Below are positions 36,223 through 44,905 of a DNA stretch of 64,000 nucleotides, piece by piece. The stretch spans positions 2,961,501 through 3,025,500 of the forward strand of contig NZ_CP088953.1 in assembly GCF_021165935.1 (NCBI RefSeq). The letters run 5' to 3'. Within the stretch, counting starts at the first letter, position 1. Every line of letters starts with the position of its first letter. The stretch is from Microbulbifer elongatus (GTDB lineage Bacteria > Pseudomonadota > Gammaproteobacteria > Pseudomonadales > Cellvibrionaceae). The notes under the pieces are model-generated. The model did not search any database and was not told the DNA's origin. It saw only the letters and a list, made by a program, of their open reading frames with translations. Made by a program: the position numbers and the translations under genes.

Positions 36223-36536
36223 GCGACCTACTCCGCCTATTGATCGCACCACTTGTCTGGCTCGCCGCCTTCAGCGCGGTCTATGGCCTGCAGGGATTCG
36301 GCTGCGCCACGGAACTGAACGACGTAATCTTTGCTGGCGTACCGCTTATGCGCGCCGGGCTGATTCTTGTATGGGTGCTGACCATCGCAACCCTTGTCGG
36401 GATACTGGTCTGGCTAGAGCGAAGCTCCCCCATTCTCGAGTGGACATCCCGCATCAGCCGTATCACCGCCTGGGTCGCAATCGTGGCTTCGGTATGGGCG
36501 CTATTTCCCGTCACCTTTGCAAGTATCTGCAGCTAA
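36219..36536 (+). CDS. Small membrane protein of the oxidase cluster (possible subunit IV)
   Basis: 105 aa with three helices (about 7-27, 44-67, 80-102). ATG 36219 overlaps the coxA stop by 4 bases (ATGA), so it is translationally coupled to the oxidase. I do not recognise a named domain. Position, size and topology suit a small accessory subunit. It contains C29 and C104. No terminator was seen before the convergent RND gene. Confidence 0.65.
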   Translation: MSDLLRLLIAPLVWLAAFSAVYGLQGFGCATELNDVIFAGVPLMRAGLILVWVLTIATLVGILVWLERSSPILEWTSRISRITAWVAIVASVWALFPVTFASICS

Positions 36537-36607
36537 GCGTCGCTGGCCGCTCAACACCAGGCCCACTCAGGCCACAATACCTGCAAAAGCGCGGGCCGGT
36601 TGGCTGC

Positions 36608-39600
36608 TCAGGTTCGCATCCCCCCCAACGTCCGGGCTTTCACCATGCTAAAAAACGCCGGAATGTCTTTCGAGAACATCAGAAATAAACAGGGCACCAG
36701 CAACAAGGAAATCGTGGTCGCCGCCAGAATCCCGTAGCCCAGTGAAATTGCCATCGGAATCATGAATTTCGCCTGCACCGAGGTTTCAAAAATCATCGGC
36801 ATCAAACCGCAGAAAGTGGTTACGGTGGTCAGGATGATCGGGCGGAAACGGCGGGCGGCGGCCGCTTTGATGGCCTCGGTGATGGGCATACCCTCCCCGC
36901 GCAGACGGTTGCCATACTCGATCATGACCAGCGTATCGTTGATGACCACTCCCGCAAGGGCCACCATGCCCAGCAGGCTGACCATACTGAGGCCGTAGCC
37001 CATCACCAGATGCCCGAGAATCGCACCGATGACACCAAACGGAATGGCCACCATCACCGTGAGCGGCTGAATATAACTTTTTAGCGGAATGGCCAGCAGG
37101 AAGTACAGCACCGCAAGGGTCAGAGAGAAGGTCAATCCCAGCGACGAGAGTCCCTCCCGCTCTTCTGCCTGACGCCCCTCATAGGAAATACTCAAGCCGG
37201 GAAACTGTGCACGCAGTTGCGGCATGGTGGTTTCGTTCAGCTCGTTGATCACCAGCGCCGCCTGATCAGCCGGCTCCACATTGGCGGTGACGGTCATTAC
37301 CCGGCGGCCTTCCCGGCGGTTGATACCGGCATAAGCGCGCCCCTGGTCGATCACCACAAGATCCGGCAGGGGTAACCACAAGCCGTTACTCGCCTGGATC
37401 ATGATGTTGTTGACATCGTCCAGTGTTACCCGCTCCTCCTCCGGAAGGCGCACCATGACTTTTACCTGATCCCGGCCTCGCTGCTGGCGCATCGCCTCGG
37501 CCCCATACAGGGATGCCCGCAGTTGACGCCCGATGTCCTCCGCGGTGAGGCCAAGGCTTTTCGCGGTATCGGTCAACGTAAGGTCCAGTTGCCGCTTGCC
37601 CTGGGAAACACCGGCGTCGATATCCCCCACCGCGGGAAATGCCTGTAGGGCCTCGGACAATTGCGTGGCGGCCTGCTCCAGCATATCGGTATCCGCATGG
37701 CGCAACTCTACGGTAAGCGCAGGCCCGGCACCCGGGCCGCCGCGGTCGCTGGCAAAACTGGAGCTGAGCGCACCGGGTACCGGCCCCACTTCCCGGCGCC
37801 AGCGCCGCACGAAGTCACCGGTAGAAATTTCGCGCTGATCCCCCGGTGTCAGATAGACATCCACCTGCACGGAGTCGTCGCGAATCAGCCCGCGCATGCC
37901 GATAAAGAAGCCCTCGCGGCCGGTCTCTTCGAGAATCCGATCCGCGGCCCCCATAATCTGGGAGCGCGCGCGCTCCAGCTGGGCCTCGGACGTACCCGGC
38001 GGAAACGTCACCTGGACCCGGCCGGAGTCCCGCTCTACCCGCGGCATGAGGGTAAAGCCCATACGTCCACTGGCGGCGTAGCCGGTCATCACGATCAGAA
38101 TCGCCAGGGAAACCGAAATGGTGATGTAGCGGTGGCGCACACAGGCGTCGAGGACCGGCTTGAAGCGGTACTCCACAAACCGGTCCAGCCCCCGTGCAAT
38201 CAGCTTCTGTCGGGCCGCGAGACGACGGGCAGAGCGGCTTTTATAGCCGCGCTTGGAATGGGCAAGGTGGGCGGGCAGGATATACAGTGCCTCCACCCAG
38301 GAAATCACAAACACGGACCCCACCACAAACGGAATCACACCGAAGATCTTGCCCATAAACCCGGGCAGTTCGGTCAGCGGGATGAACGCCACAATATTGG
38401 TGAGAATCGCAAAGGTCAGTGGCACCGCCACCTGACGGGCGCCGGCCACTGCCGCATCAAAATTACTGTAGCCCCGCTGGCGCCACTCATAAATGTTTTC
38501 CCCCGCGATGATCGCATCATCCACCACGATCCCCAGCGCGATAATAAAGGCGAACATACTCACCATATTGATGGAGATATCCATCGCCGGCAGGAACAGC
38601 AGCGCTCCGAGAAAGCTGATGGGAATGCCCAGGGTGACCCAGAAAGCGAGACGCAACTCCAGAAACGCGCCCAGTACCACGAACACCAGAAGCAGGCCGA
38701 TAAAACCGTTTTTCAGCAGTAGCGAAAGGCGCTCCTTGAAGATTTCCGAGTCGTCATCGCGGACCGTCACATGCATACCCGGCGGCAGCGTCTGCTGCAG
38801 CTCTTCCAGCACTTCGTGGGTGGCATCGCTGACACTCATGGGCGTCTGATCGCCAATACGGAACACGTCGATACCGGCGGCAGGCTCGCCGTTAAACACC
38901 ATATTGCGCGGCTCATCTACCAGCGCGTCCCGTATCGTGGCAACGTCTTTCAGACGCACGGTGCCGCCGCCCTCACTCTGCGCGATGGCAATATCGCCAA
39001 ACTGTCGCGCCCAGTCTTTGCGCTCGGTGACCCGCACCAGAATCTCGCCGGCCTCCGACTTCACGCCACCGGCAGGTACGTCGACCGCGGCATTCCGCAC
39101 CAGCTGGGCAATGCCGGCCAGGGTCAGGTTGTAACGGCGCAGGTCGTCCCGATGGACCTCAATCGCCACTTCAAAATCCCTGACCCCGTAGGCTTCCAGC
39201 TGGGTAATATCCGGGTGTGCTTCGAGCTTGTCATACACCTGCATGACGACAGCGCGCAAGGTGCGATCATCAACCTGCCCGTGCACCACCAGGTCCAGTA
39301 CATCGCGTTTGCGTTCCGCCAGGCTCACCTGGGGCCGTTCGATATCCGAAGGGAAAGTGGACACCCGATCAATGGCGGCCTGCACATCCTGAAACACCTT
39401 GTTGGCGTTGGCGTCTTCATCCAGTTCCAGGGTCAGGCTGGCACTGCCCTCACCGGCACTGCCACGCAGCTCCTTGATCCCCTCCAGCCCGGTCACCGCC
39501 TGCTCTGCGGGGACCAGTACACCGCGCTCGACTTCCTCCGGGCTGGCACCGGGATAGGAAATACTGACACTCACCATGTCCAGGCTGAATTCCGGGAAGA

Positions 39601-39772
39601 CTTCTTTCTTGATGGTCAGCGAGAAAATCAGACCGCCAATCAGAAATACCAGCATCAGCAGGTTGGCGGTCACATGGTTATGGGTCATCCACGCGATGGG
39701 CCCGTGACCGGTATCAATGGCCGGGCGCGGTCCGCGATGGGCTCTATCCATTGGGTCGTTCGGGTTACTCAT
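36608..39772 (-). CDS. RND efflux pump permease (AcrB/HAE1-like)
   Basis: 1054 aa, full length for the family. It has the N-terminal helix, two large periplasmic loops and 12 helices. The proton-relay region shows G-I-V-V-D-D-A-I (about 415-422), the Asp pair of helix 4, and G-V-V-I-N-D-T-L near residue 945. It is the inner-membrane pump of a tripartite system exporting drugs or other amphiphiles, driven by protons. Its ATG overlaps the adaptor stop (ATGA). The gene order is outer-membrane factor, adaptor, permease. No dedicated regulator is adjacent, so specificity is unknown. Confidence 0.93.
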   Translation of the reverse strand: MSNPNDPMDRAHRGPRPAIDTGHGPIAWMTHNHVTANLLMLVFLIGGLIFSLTIKKEVFPEFSLDMVSVSISYPGASPEEVERGVLVPAEQAVTGLEGIKELRGSAGEGSASLTLELDEDANANKVFQDVQAAIDRVSTFPSDIERPQVSLAERKRDVLDLVVHGQVDDRTLRAVVMQVYDKLEAHPDITQLEAYGVRDFEVAIEVHRDDLRRYNLTLAGIAQLVRNAAVDVPAGGVKSEAGEILVRVTERKDWARQFGDIAIAQSEGGGTVRLKDVATIRDALVDEPRNMVFNGEPAAGIDVFRIGDQTPMSVSDATHEVLEELQQTLPPGMHVTVRDDDSEIFKERLSLLLKNGFIGLLLVFVVLGAFLELRLAFWVTLGIPISFLGALLFLPAMDISINMVSMFAFIIALGIVVDDAIIAGENIYEWRQRGYSNFDAAVAGARQVAVPLTFAILTNIVAFIPLTELPGFMGKIFGVIPFVVGSVFVISWVEALYILPAHLAHSKRGYKSRSARRLAARQKLIARGLDRFVEYRFKPVLDACVRHRYITISVSLAILIVMTGYAASGRMGFTLMPRVERDSGRVQVTFPPGTSEAQLERARSQIMGAADRILEETGREGFFIGMRGLIRDDSVQVDVYLTPGDQREISTGDFVRRWRREVGPVPGALSSSFASDRGGPGAGPALTVELRHADTDMLEQAATQLSEALQAFPAVGDIDAGVSQGKRQLDLTLTDTAKSLGLTAEDIGRQLRASLYGAEAMRQQRGRDQVKVMVRLPEEERVTLDDVNNIMIQASNGLWLPLPDLVVIDQGRAYAGINRREGRRVMTVTANVEPADQAALVINELNETTMPQLRAQFPGLSISYEGRQAEEREGLSSLGLTFSLTLAVLYFLLAIPLKSYIQPLTVMVAIPFGVIGAILGHLVMGYGLSMVSLLGMVALAGVVINDTLVMIEYGNRLRGEGMPITEAIKAAAARRFRPIILTTVTTFCGLMPMIFETSVQAKFMIPMAISLGYGILAATTISLLLVPCLFLMFSKDIPAFFSMVKARTLGGMRT

Positions 39773-41025
39773 CCGCGTTCACCATCGGTACCCTGTTGGC
39801 GGCTTTTCGGCGTATTGGCCGGCCGCGCCGGTGGTTCCCCCGCGCGCCTACGCGGGCGGCTGTCATTTGCGGCCTCGCCATCCTTCGCGGCGCCGGCGGT
39901 GCGCACGGGCATACCCTCGGTGACACTCGCCAGGCGCGTGGTAACGAGGACTTCGCCACCGCGCAGTCCACTGGCGAGAATGGCGAATTCATCGTCGTAG
40001 TGAGAGACCTGCACCGGCTGGATGCGGATCTTTCCATCGCGCACCACCCAGACCCGGTTGCCGTCTTGCAACGCGGTGAGCGGAATACGCACCTGCTGAC
40101 CCGCAGCCTGACCGGTGATCTGCACCCGCGCCAGATCGTTGAGCAACAGTTGCGGAGTGCCGGCTTTTTTCATACCGAGGGGGTCATCCAGCTCAACCAG
40201 CACCCGCGCCAGCCGCCCCTGTTCCTCCAGTACCGGGATCACCCGCACGAACCGGCCTTCGCGGAAGATGGTCTCGGGCCACTGGCTGCCGCGAATCTGC
40301 ACGGAGGCTTTGGGGGTATTGAGTTGCGGAAGCTGACGGGCCGGAACTTCCACCTCGATTTGAAACCGGTCGGCACCCGCCAGTGAATAGAGTACGGTTC
40401 CCGGGGCCACGCGATCGCCCACATCGACACTGCGGGACACAAGGAGTGCATTAAACGGTGCGCTAATTTCAGTAAGACGCAGGTCCCGCTCTGCCAGTTT
40501 TACCTGCGCCTGTGCCGCGTCCACCCGCGCACGGGCCGCCGCCAGTTGTGGCTCGCGCAATACCAGCGACTGGTCGGCATCCGGCAGCGAGCGTCCCAGT
40601 AATTCGAATTCTTCCTGGGCAACCAGTCGCTGCCCCTGCTCCTGCTGTAATTCCGCGCGCCGCTCCGCCAGCGTGCTGCGTGCGGACTGCAGTGCGAGCT
40701 CGTAGGGTTCGCGCTCGATGCGCATCATTGGCTGCCCTTTCGTCAGAGTCGACCCTGGCCCAAGGTCGTAATCCAGCCAGTCTACGCGCCCATCTACCTG
40801 TGGTTGTAAATCCACCTGCTCGCGGGCAGTGACCTTGCCAAGGGCATTAATGGTCAACGGAAACTGTCCGTACTCGGCAATGGCCACTTCCACCGTCAGC
40901 GGCGGCGTTTTGCGTTCCCCCCGCTGCATCGTGGGCTTTTCCCGCAGCAGCCAACTGGAGACGACGGACGCCAGCACGATCAGCAGGATCGGAATGGCGA
41001 TATTCCAGTTGATTTTATTCAGCAT
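39769..41025 (-). CDS. RND efflux periplasmic adaptor (membrane fusion protein)
   Basis: 418 aa. One N-terminal membrane anchor (about 9-28), then a barrel-sandwich lipoyl region (V-T-A-R-E-Q-V-D-L-Q-P-Q-V-D-G, about 66-80), an alpha-hairpin coiled coil (about 110-180) and beta-barrel plus membrane-proximal domains. The C-terminal 35 residues are disordered and rich in R, P and A. AGGAG lies about 6 bases before the ATG. It links the permease to the outer-membrane factor. It is placed 46 bases after the OMF gene and overlaps the permease gene. Confidence 0.92.
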   Translation of the reverse strand: MLNKINWNIAIPILLIVLASVVSSWLLREKPTMQRGERKTPPLTVEVAIAEYGQFPLTINALGKVTAREQVDLQPQVDGRVDWLDYDLGPGSTLTKGQPMMRIEREPYELALQSARSTLAERRAELQQEQGQRLVAQEEFELLGRSLPDADQSLVLREPQLAAARARVDAAQAQVKLAERDLRLTEISAPFNALLVSRSVDVGDRVAPGTVLYSLAGADRFQIEVEVPARQLPQLNTPKASVQIRGSQWPETIFREGRFVRVIPVLEEQGRLARVLVELDDPLGMKKAGTPQLLLNDLARVQITGQAAGQQVRIPLTALQDGNRVWVVRDGKIRIQPVQVSHYDDEFAILASGLRGGEVLVTTRLASVTEGMPVRTAGAAKDGEAANDSRPRRRAGEPPARPANTPKSRQQGTDGERG

Positions 41026-41071
41026 GACAGCTCCTGAAATACGGTTTCAATAGATCCGGATGTGACCCGGC

Positions 41072-42535
41072 TTATAAGGATTCCTGCCGGTAAACGTCCA
41101 GCTCCACCGGTGCCGGGTGCGGCAGATCCTGCGCTGGCAATCCTCCGGACAGCGCGCGGTACAGCGCCACCCGATTCTCCAGCAGTTCGCGGCGCGCGGT
41201 GAGCAGCTGACGCTCCAGTGATTGCTGGTTATTGGTGGCCGACAGCACATTCAGAAAATCCAGTGTGCCCTGTCCATAGGCGCGGCGTTGGCGCAGGGTA
41301 ATCTGGTCGGCAAGCTCGGAGCGGGTCTGCAGAAACTGCAAACGCTGACGAATGGCCTGCTCGTTGATCAACGCCTGTTCCACTTCGCTCAGCGCCTGGA
41401 ACACGGTATCCCGCAGCAGGGCCCACCGCTCCTGCTCCACCGCTTCCTGCTGGCGTTGCTGCGCCCTCAGGTTGCCACCGTCAAAAATCACCCCCTCAAG
41501 GGATGCACTCAGATTCAGCAGCCAGTCTTCGGTAATGTCCACCAGCGCCAGACCGCCGCCATTTACCAGCATGCTCAGAGAGAGCGCCGGCAGCCGTTCG
41601 GCCCATGCCTGATCCGCCAGATAGTGCCCCTGCAACACGGAGCGCTGCGCACTCTGAACATCCGGGCGCCGCAGTAGCAGGTTCGACGGAATACCGGTGT
41701 CCGGCAAGGGGGGTAATTGCGGCAGTTGAGATTCGGCAAAGGCGGAGGGAGGCAAGGACTCGACGCTGGTGCCCAGCAGCGCTGCCAGCTGGGCGAGCAG
41801 GATCCGGATATTTGCCCGACTCTGATCGAGCTCCTGCAACGACTGCTGCACCAACTGACGCTGCTGCAGAACGTCTGCAGCAGCGGTCACGCCACTGCCA
41901 AAGCGCAGCTCCAGTGCACGCAGTGACTGGCGGTTGATATCCAGCTGGGCCTGCAGCAGGCGCTCCTGACCGCGCTCTTCCTGCAACTGCAACCAGACGC
42001 CGGCGACTTCCGCAACCAGGGTGAGCGCGGCGATATTGAAATTCTGCTCCTGGGCCAGATAGCCGGCCTGGGCGGCGCGGGCACCACTGCGTACCCTGCC
42101 CCAGAGGTCAATTTCATAGCTGGCGGCAAGATTGCCACTCCAGCTGTTACCTTCATTTTCGGCACCGGAAAAATCGAATTCGTTGCTGGACGCACGCCGC
42201 TGTTCCGTGTTTTGCAAAGACCCGGTAAGCCGCGGCCAGAACCCGCTGCGCGCCTGCGCCGCCGCAGCATCCGCCTGCTGCAGCCGCCAGTAAGTCGCCT
42301 GCAAGTCCGGGTTGGCCGCCAGCGCTTCCTGTACCAGCGCGTTCAATGCGGCGTCGTCAAACGCCTGCCACCACCGCGCCTCCACGGATGCCTGCCCGCT
42401 GGCACTGAACCGCTCCGGTAACGCGAACACTTGCTGCGGCAATTCTGCAGGCAGTGGTTGCGGCGTGCTGCATCCAGCGACACTCACAGCGCCCACCAGG
42501 CCGCACAAAGTGAACAATTTCCGCGAAAAACCCAT
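41072..42535 (-). CDS. RND efflux outer-membrane factor lipoprotein (NodT/OprM family)
   Basis: 487 aa from ATG 42535; an ATG at 42559 would add eight residues, and neither has a clear ribosome site. A lipoprotein signal (M-G-F-S-R-K-L-F... V-A-G-C, Cys at about 22) is followed by two OEP repeats (about 65-265 and 275-465) with the long helices of a TolC-like channel, e.g. Y-E-I-D-L-W-G-R-V-R-S (about 142-152) and R-R-P-D-V-Q-S-A-Q (about 291-299). It forms the exit duct of the pump and is the first gene of the operon, divergent from gcdH. Confidence 0.9.
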   Translation of the reverse strand: MGFSRKLFTLCGLVGAVSVAGCSTPQPLPAELPQQVFALPERFSASGQASVEARWWQAFDDAALNALVQEALAANPDLQATYWRLQQADAAAAQARSGFWPRLTGSLQNTEQRRASSNEFDFSGAENEGNSWSGNLAASYEIDLWGRVRSGARAAQAGYLAQEQNFNIAALTLVAEVAGVWLQLQEERGQERLLQAQLDINRQSLRALELRFGSGVTAAADVLQQRQLVQQSLQELDQSRANIRILLAQLAALLGTSVESLPPSAFAESQLPQLPPLPDTGIPSNLLLRRPDVQSAQRSVLQGHYLADQAWAERLPALSLSMLVNGGGLALVDITEDWLLNLSASLEGVIFDGGNLRAQQRQQEAVEQERWALLRDTVFQALSEVEQALINEQAIRQRLQFLQTRSELADQITLRQRRAYGQGTLDFLNVLSATNNQQSLERQLLTARRELLENRVALYRALSGGLPAQDLPHPAPVELDVYRQESL

Positions 42536-42655
42536 AAAACTGATTCGATCTAATAGCATTTGTTTTCATTATCAAAACTTATGAGTCGGTGGCCAAGGCG
42601 TTTTACGTTTGTTTACGGTTTTGGTGAATATCTGACTGAAATACCAATCAACTGC

Positions 42656-42672
42656 AAAATGTGATCACAAAC
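42656..42672. promoter_or_regulatory. Palindromic operator candidate upstream of gcdH
   Basis: AAAATGTGATCACAAAC, with 10-bp palindrome TGTGATCACA (42660-42669), ends where the -35 element begins. It matches the site at 24161-24177 upstream of the CoA-transferase gene in 15 of 17 positions. The position just upstream of -35 suits an activator, or a repressor overlapping polymerase. Confidence 0.6.
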
Positions 42673-42701
42673 GTGACTCCCACAGAGGGGTTCGCTATGA
42701 T
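42673..42701 (+). promoter_or_regulatory. Probable sigma-70 promoter of gcdH
   Basis: GTGACT (42673-42678), 17-base spacer and TATGAT (42696-42701). Transcription would start near 42708, giving a leader of about 150 bases before the gcdH ATG. Confidence 0.5.
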
Positions 42702-42860
42702 GCCCCCACAGTCATTCCGCCGGTTCCGGGCCACCGCGCCCCGAGACCGGTTGTTCCCGGATGCGCTTATGAATGACCGGGCAATTGCCTACTATGACGA
42801 GAGCGCAATAACACAATTTCTAAAGACCCTGTGTCTTACGACTCTGTACGGATCCAAACC

Positions 42861-44048
42861 ATGAGCAAAAATCAGCCGCTGGCCCACTGGGACGACATCC
42901 TGCTACTGGACCGCCAATTGAGCGATGAAGAGCGCATGATTCGCGATACGGCTCGCGAGTACTGCCAGTCGAAACTGATGCCGCGGGTGCTGGAAGCCAA
43001 CCGGCACGAGATCTTCCACCGTGAAATCATGCAGGAGATGGGTGAGCTGGGCCTGCTGGGCTCCACCATTGAAGGCTACGGCTGCGCCGGCCTGAACTAC
43101 GTCTCCTACGGCCTTGTGGCGCGGGAGGTAGAGCGTGTGGACTCCGGCTACCGCTCCGCCATGAGTGTGCAATCGAGCCTGGTCATGCACCCGATCTATG
43201 CCTACGGCAGCGACGCCCAGAAAGAGAAGTACCTGCCCAAGCTGGCCACCGGTGAATGGGTGGGCTGTTTCGGACTGACAGAGCCCGATGCCGGCTCGGA
43301 CCCGGGCGGCATGAAGACCCGTGCGAAAAAAGTGGACGGTGGCTATCGCCTTACCGGCGCCAAGATGTGGATCACCAACAGTCCGATCGCGGATGTGTTC
43401 GTGGTCTGGGCCAAAGACGATGAAGGCGATATCCGCGGTTTTGTGCTGGAAAAAGGTATGGAGGGGCTGAGTGCGCCCAAGATCGAGGGCAAATTCTCCC
43501 TGCGCGCGTCCATTACCGGTGAGATCGTGATGGACAATGTGTTCGTACCCGAAGACAACCGCTTCCCGGATATCAAAGGGCTTCGCGGCCCGTTTGGCTG
43601 CCTGAACCGCGCCCGCTACGGCATTTCCTGGGGCGCCATGGGTGCCGCGGAATTCTGCTGGCACGCGGCGCGCCAGTACGGGTTGGATCGCAAGCAGTTC
43701 GACAAACCACTGGCCCAGACCCAGCTGTTCCAGAAAAAACTTGCGGACATGCAGACCGAAATCACCCTCGGCCTGCAGGCCTCCCTGCGGGTTGGCCGCC
43801 TGATGGACGAGCAGAAAAAAGACTTCGACGCCACCATGATTTCTCTGGTGAAACGCAACAACTGCGGCAAGGCGCTGGAGATTGCCCGCATCGCCCGGGA
43901 TATGCACGGCGGCAACGGCATTGCCGATGAGTTCCATGTAATTCGCCACGCAATGAACCTGGAAGCGGTCAACACCTACGAGGGGACCCACGATGTGCAC
44001 GCCCTGATTCTCGGCCGCGCTCAGACCGGGCTGCAGGCGTTTTTCTGA
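42861..44048 (+). CDS. gcdH: Glutaryl-CoA dehydrogenase
   Basis: 395 aa from ATG 42861, the usual GcdH length; an upstream in-frame start at 42831 would add ten residues. It is an acyl-CoA dehydrogenase fold protein with [17 protein letters not shown] (about 132-145), W-I-T-N-S-P-I-A-D (about 166-174), a R-Y-G-I-S-W-G region (about 252-258) and the catalytic base E374 in N-T-Y-E-G-T-H-D. R-x-Y-G-I-S-W is characteristic of glutaryl-CoA dehydrogenase, which oxidises and decarboxylates glutaryl-CoA to crotonyl-CoA in lysine, tryptophan and glutarate breakdown. Upstream is an operator shared with the CoA-transferase gene at 22873-24096. Confidence 0.94.
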   Translation: MSKNQPLAHWDDILLLDRQLSDEERMIRDTAREYCQSKLMPRVLEANRHEIFHREIMQEMGELGLLGSTIEGYGCAGLNYVSYGLVAREVERVDSGYRSAMSVQSSLVMHPIYAYGSDAQKEKYLPKLATGEWVGCFGLTEPDAGSDPGGMKTRAKKVDGGYRLTGAKMWITNSPIADVFVVWAKDDEGDIRGFVLEKGMEGLSAPKIEGKFSLRASITGEIVMDNVFVPEDNRFPDIKGLRGPFGCLNRARYGISWGAMGAAEFCWHAARQYGLDRKQFDKPLAQTQLFQKKLADMQTEITLGLQASLRVGRLMDEQKKDFDATMISLVKRNNCGKALEIARIARDMHGGNGIADEFHVIRHAMNLEAVNTYEGTHDVHALILGRAQTGLQAFF

Positions 44049-44247
44049 CAGAACTGTACCCAAACCGCCAAGCCCTCCATAATCCCACGCCAGAAGGCGC
44101 GGGCTCAGCCGCCGGAGACCGGTCCCAGGTGACGGTCTCCCGGCCATACCGGCACCTCACGCCTACGCTCTCAGGTTCGCTGTCAGAAACCCGCCTGTTT
44201 TCTGGAACGCTGAACCGGATCACTGGAACTGTTGCGAGCCGGAGTCA

Positions 44248-44865
44248 ATGGAACAACTTCTCTACTGGTGCGACCTGATCGGTATCGTGGTGTTTGCCTT
44301 TACCGGGGTACTGGCGGCAGGTCACAAGCAGATGGATCTGTTTGGTGCCGTGGTACTGGCCTGTGTCACAGCGACCGGCGGTGGTACCACCCGGGATATG
44401 ATCCTGAATGTACCGGTATTCTGGCTCACCGACAGTTACTACCTGTGGATCGCCGCCATCACCGGCGTGGTCAGTTTTTACGTCATCCGTTATCTGCGTG
44501 TACCCATGCGCCTGCTGATGATCGCAGATGCGGCAGGACTGGCGGTGTTTGTGGTGATCGGCACCCAGAAGGTACTGAGTCTCGGCTACTCCCCCGCAAT
44601 CGCCATCGTTATGGGGGTCATGACAGGGACCTTTGGCGGCCTGATCCGGGACCTGCTATGCGGCGATATTCCACTGCTGTTGCGCCGTGAAATATATGCC
44701 ACAGCAGCCTTGAGTGGCGCTGCTGCTCTGGTGATACTGGACGATATACCGGTGCTCCCCGGGGAAGCGGTGGTGGCCATCGCGGTGCTGGTCACCCTCT
44801 CGATCCGTCTGGCGGCACTGCGCTGGAACCTGTCCGCACCGATTGCACGCTTCAGGTCAGAGTAG
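44248..44865 (+). CDS. Trimeric intracellular cation (TRIC/UPF0126) channel family protein
   Basis: 205 aa with seven helices built from two similar halves. The pattern G-V-V-A-F-A-F-T-G-V-L-A-A-like start (I-V-V-F-A-F-T-G-V-L-A-A, about 13-24), G-A-V-V-L-A-C-V-T-A-T-G-G-G-T-T-R-D (about 34-51) and the second-half G-T-F-G-G-L-I-R-D-L-L-C (about 128-139) are typical of bacterial TRIC channels. They conduct monovalent cations, probably K+. The start is ATG 44248 after GGAGTCA. Monocistronic or loosely followed by the hydrolase gene 40 bases on. Confidence 0.9.
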   Translation: MEQLLYWCDLIGIVVFAFTGVLAAGHKQMDLFGAVVLACVTATGGGTTRDMILNVPVFWLTDSYYLWIAAITGVVSFYVIRYLRVPMRLLMIADAAGLAVFVVIGTQKVLSLGYSPAIAIVMGVMTGTFGGLIRDLLCGDIPLLLRREIYATAALSGAAALVILDDIPVLPGEAVVAIAVLVTLSIRLAALRWNLSAPIARFRSE

Positions 44866-44905
44866 TCGCCCCGTGGCTGGTCTCCTTTAACCTCAGAAAT
44901 ACCCT

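Larger units (their letters stand above)
42536..42860. promoter_or_regulatory. Divergent region between RND operon and gcdH
   Basis: 325 bases. It holds the 17-bp operator candidate at 42656-42672, a sigma-70-like promoter at 42673-42701, and a direct repeat TTTACG at 42603-42608 and 42613-42618. A 55-codon frame at 42697-42864 begins within the -10 element and was rejected as a gene. No clear promoter for the efflux operon was identified. Confidence 0.55.

Noticed and set aside
36371..36688. 105-residue plus-strand frame overlapping the oxidase small subunit
   Set aside because: It runs in another frame across the end of that gene and the convergent RND gene, with no start signal.
42697..42864. 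55-codon frame upstream of gcdH with AGAGGGG ahead and an ATGA overlap onto the gcdH start
   Set aside because: Its ATG lies inside the likely -10 element TATGAT, so the mRNA would start after it; the peptide has no recognisable features.
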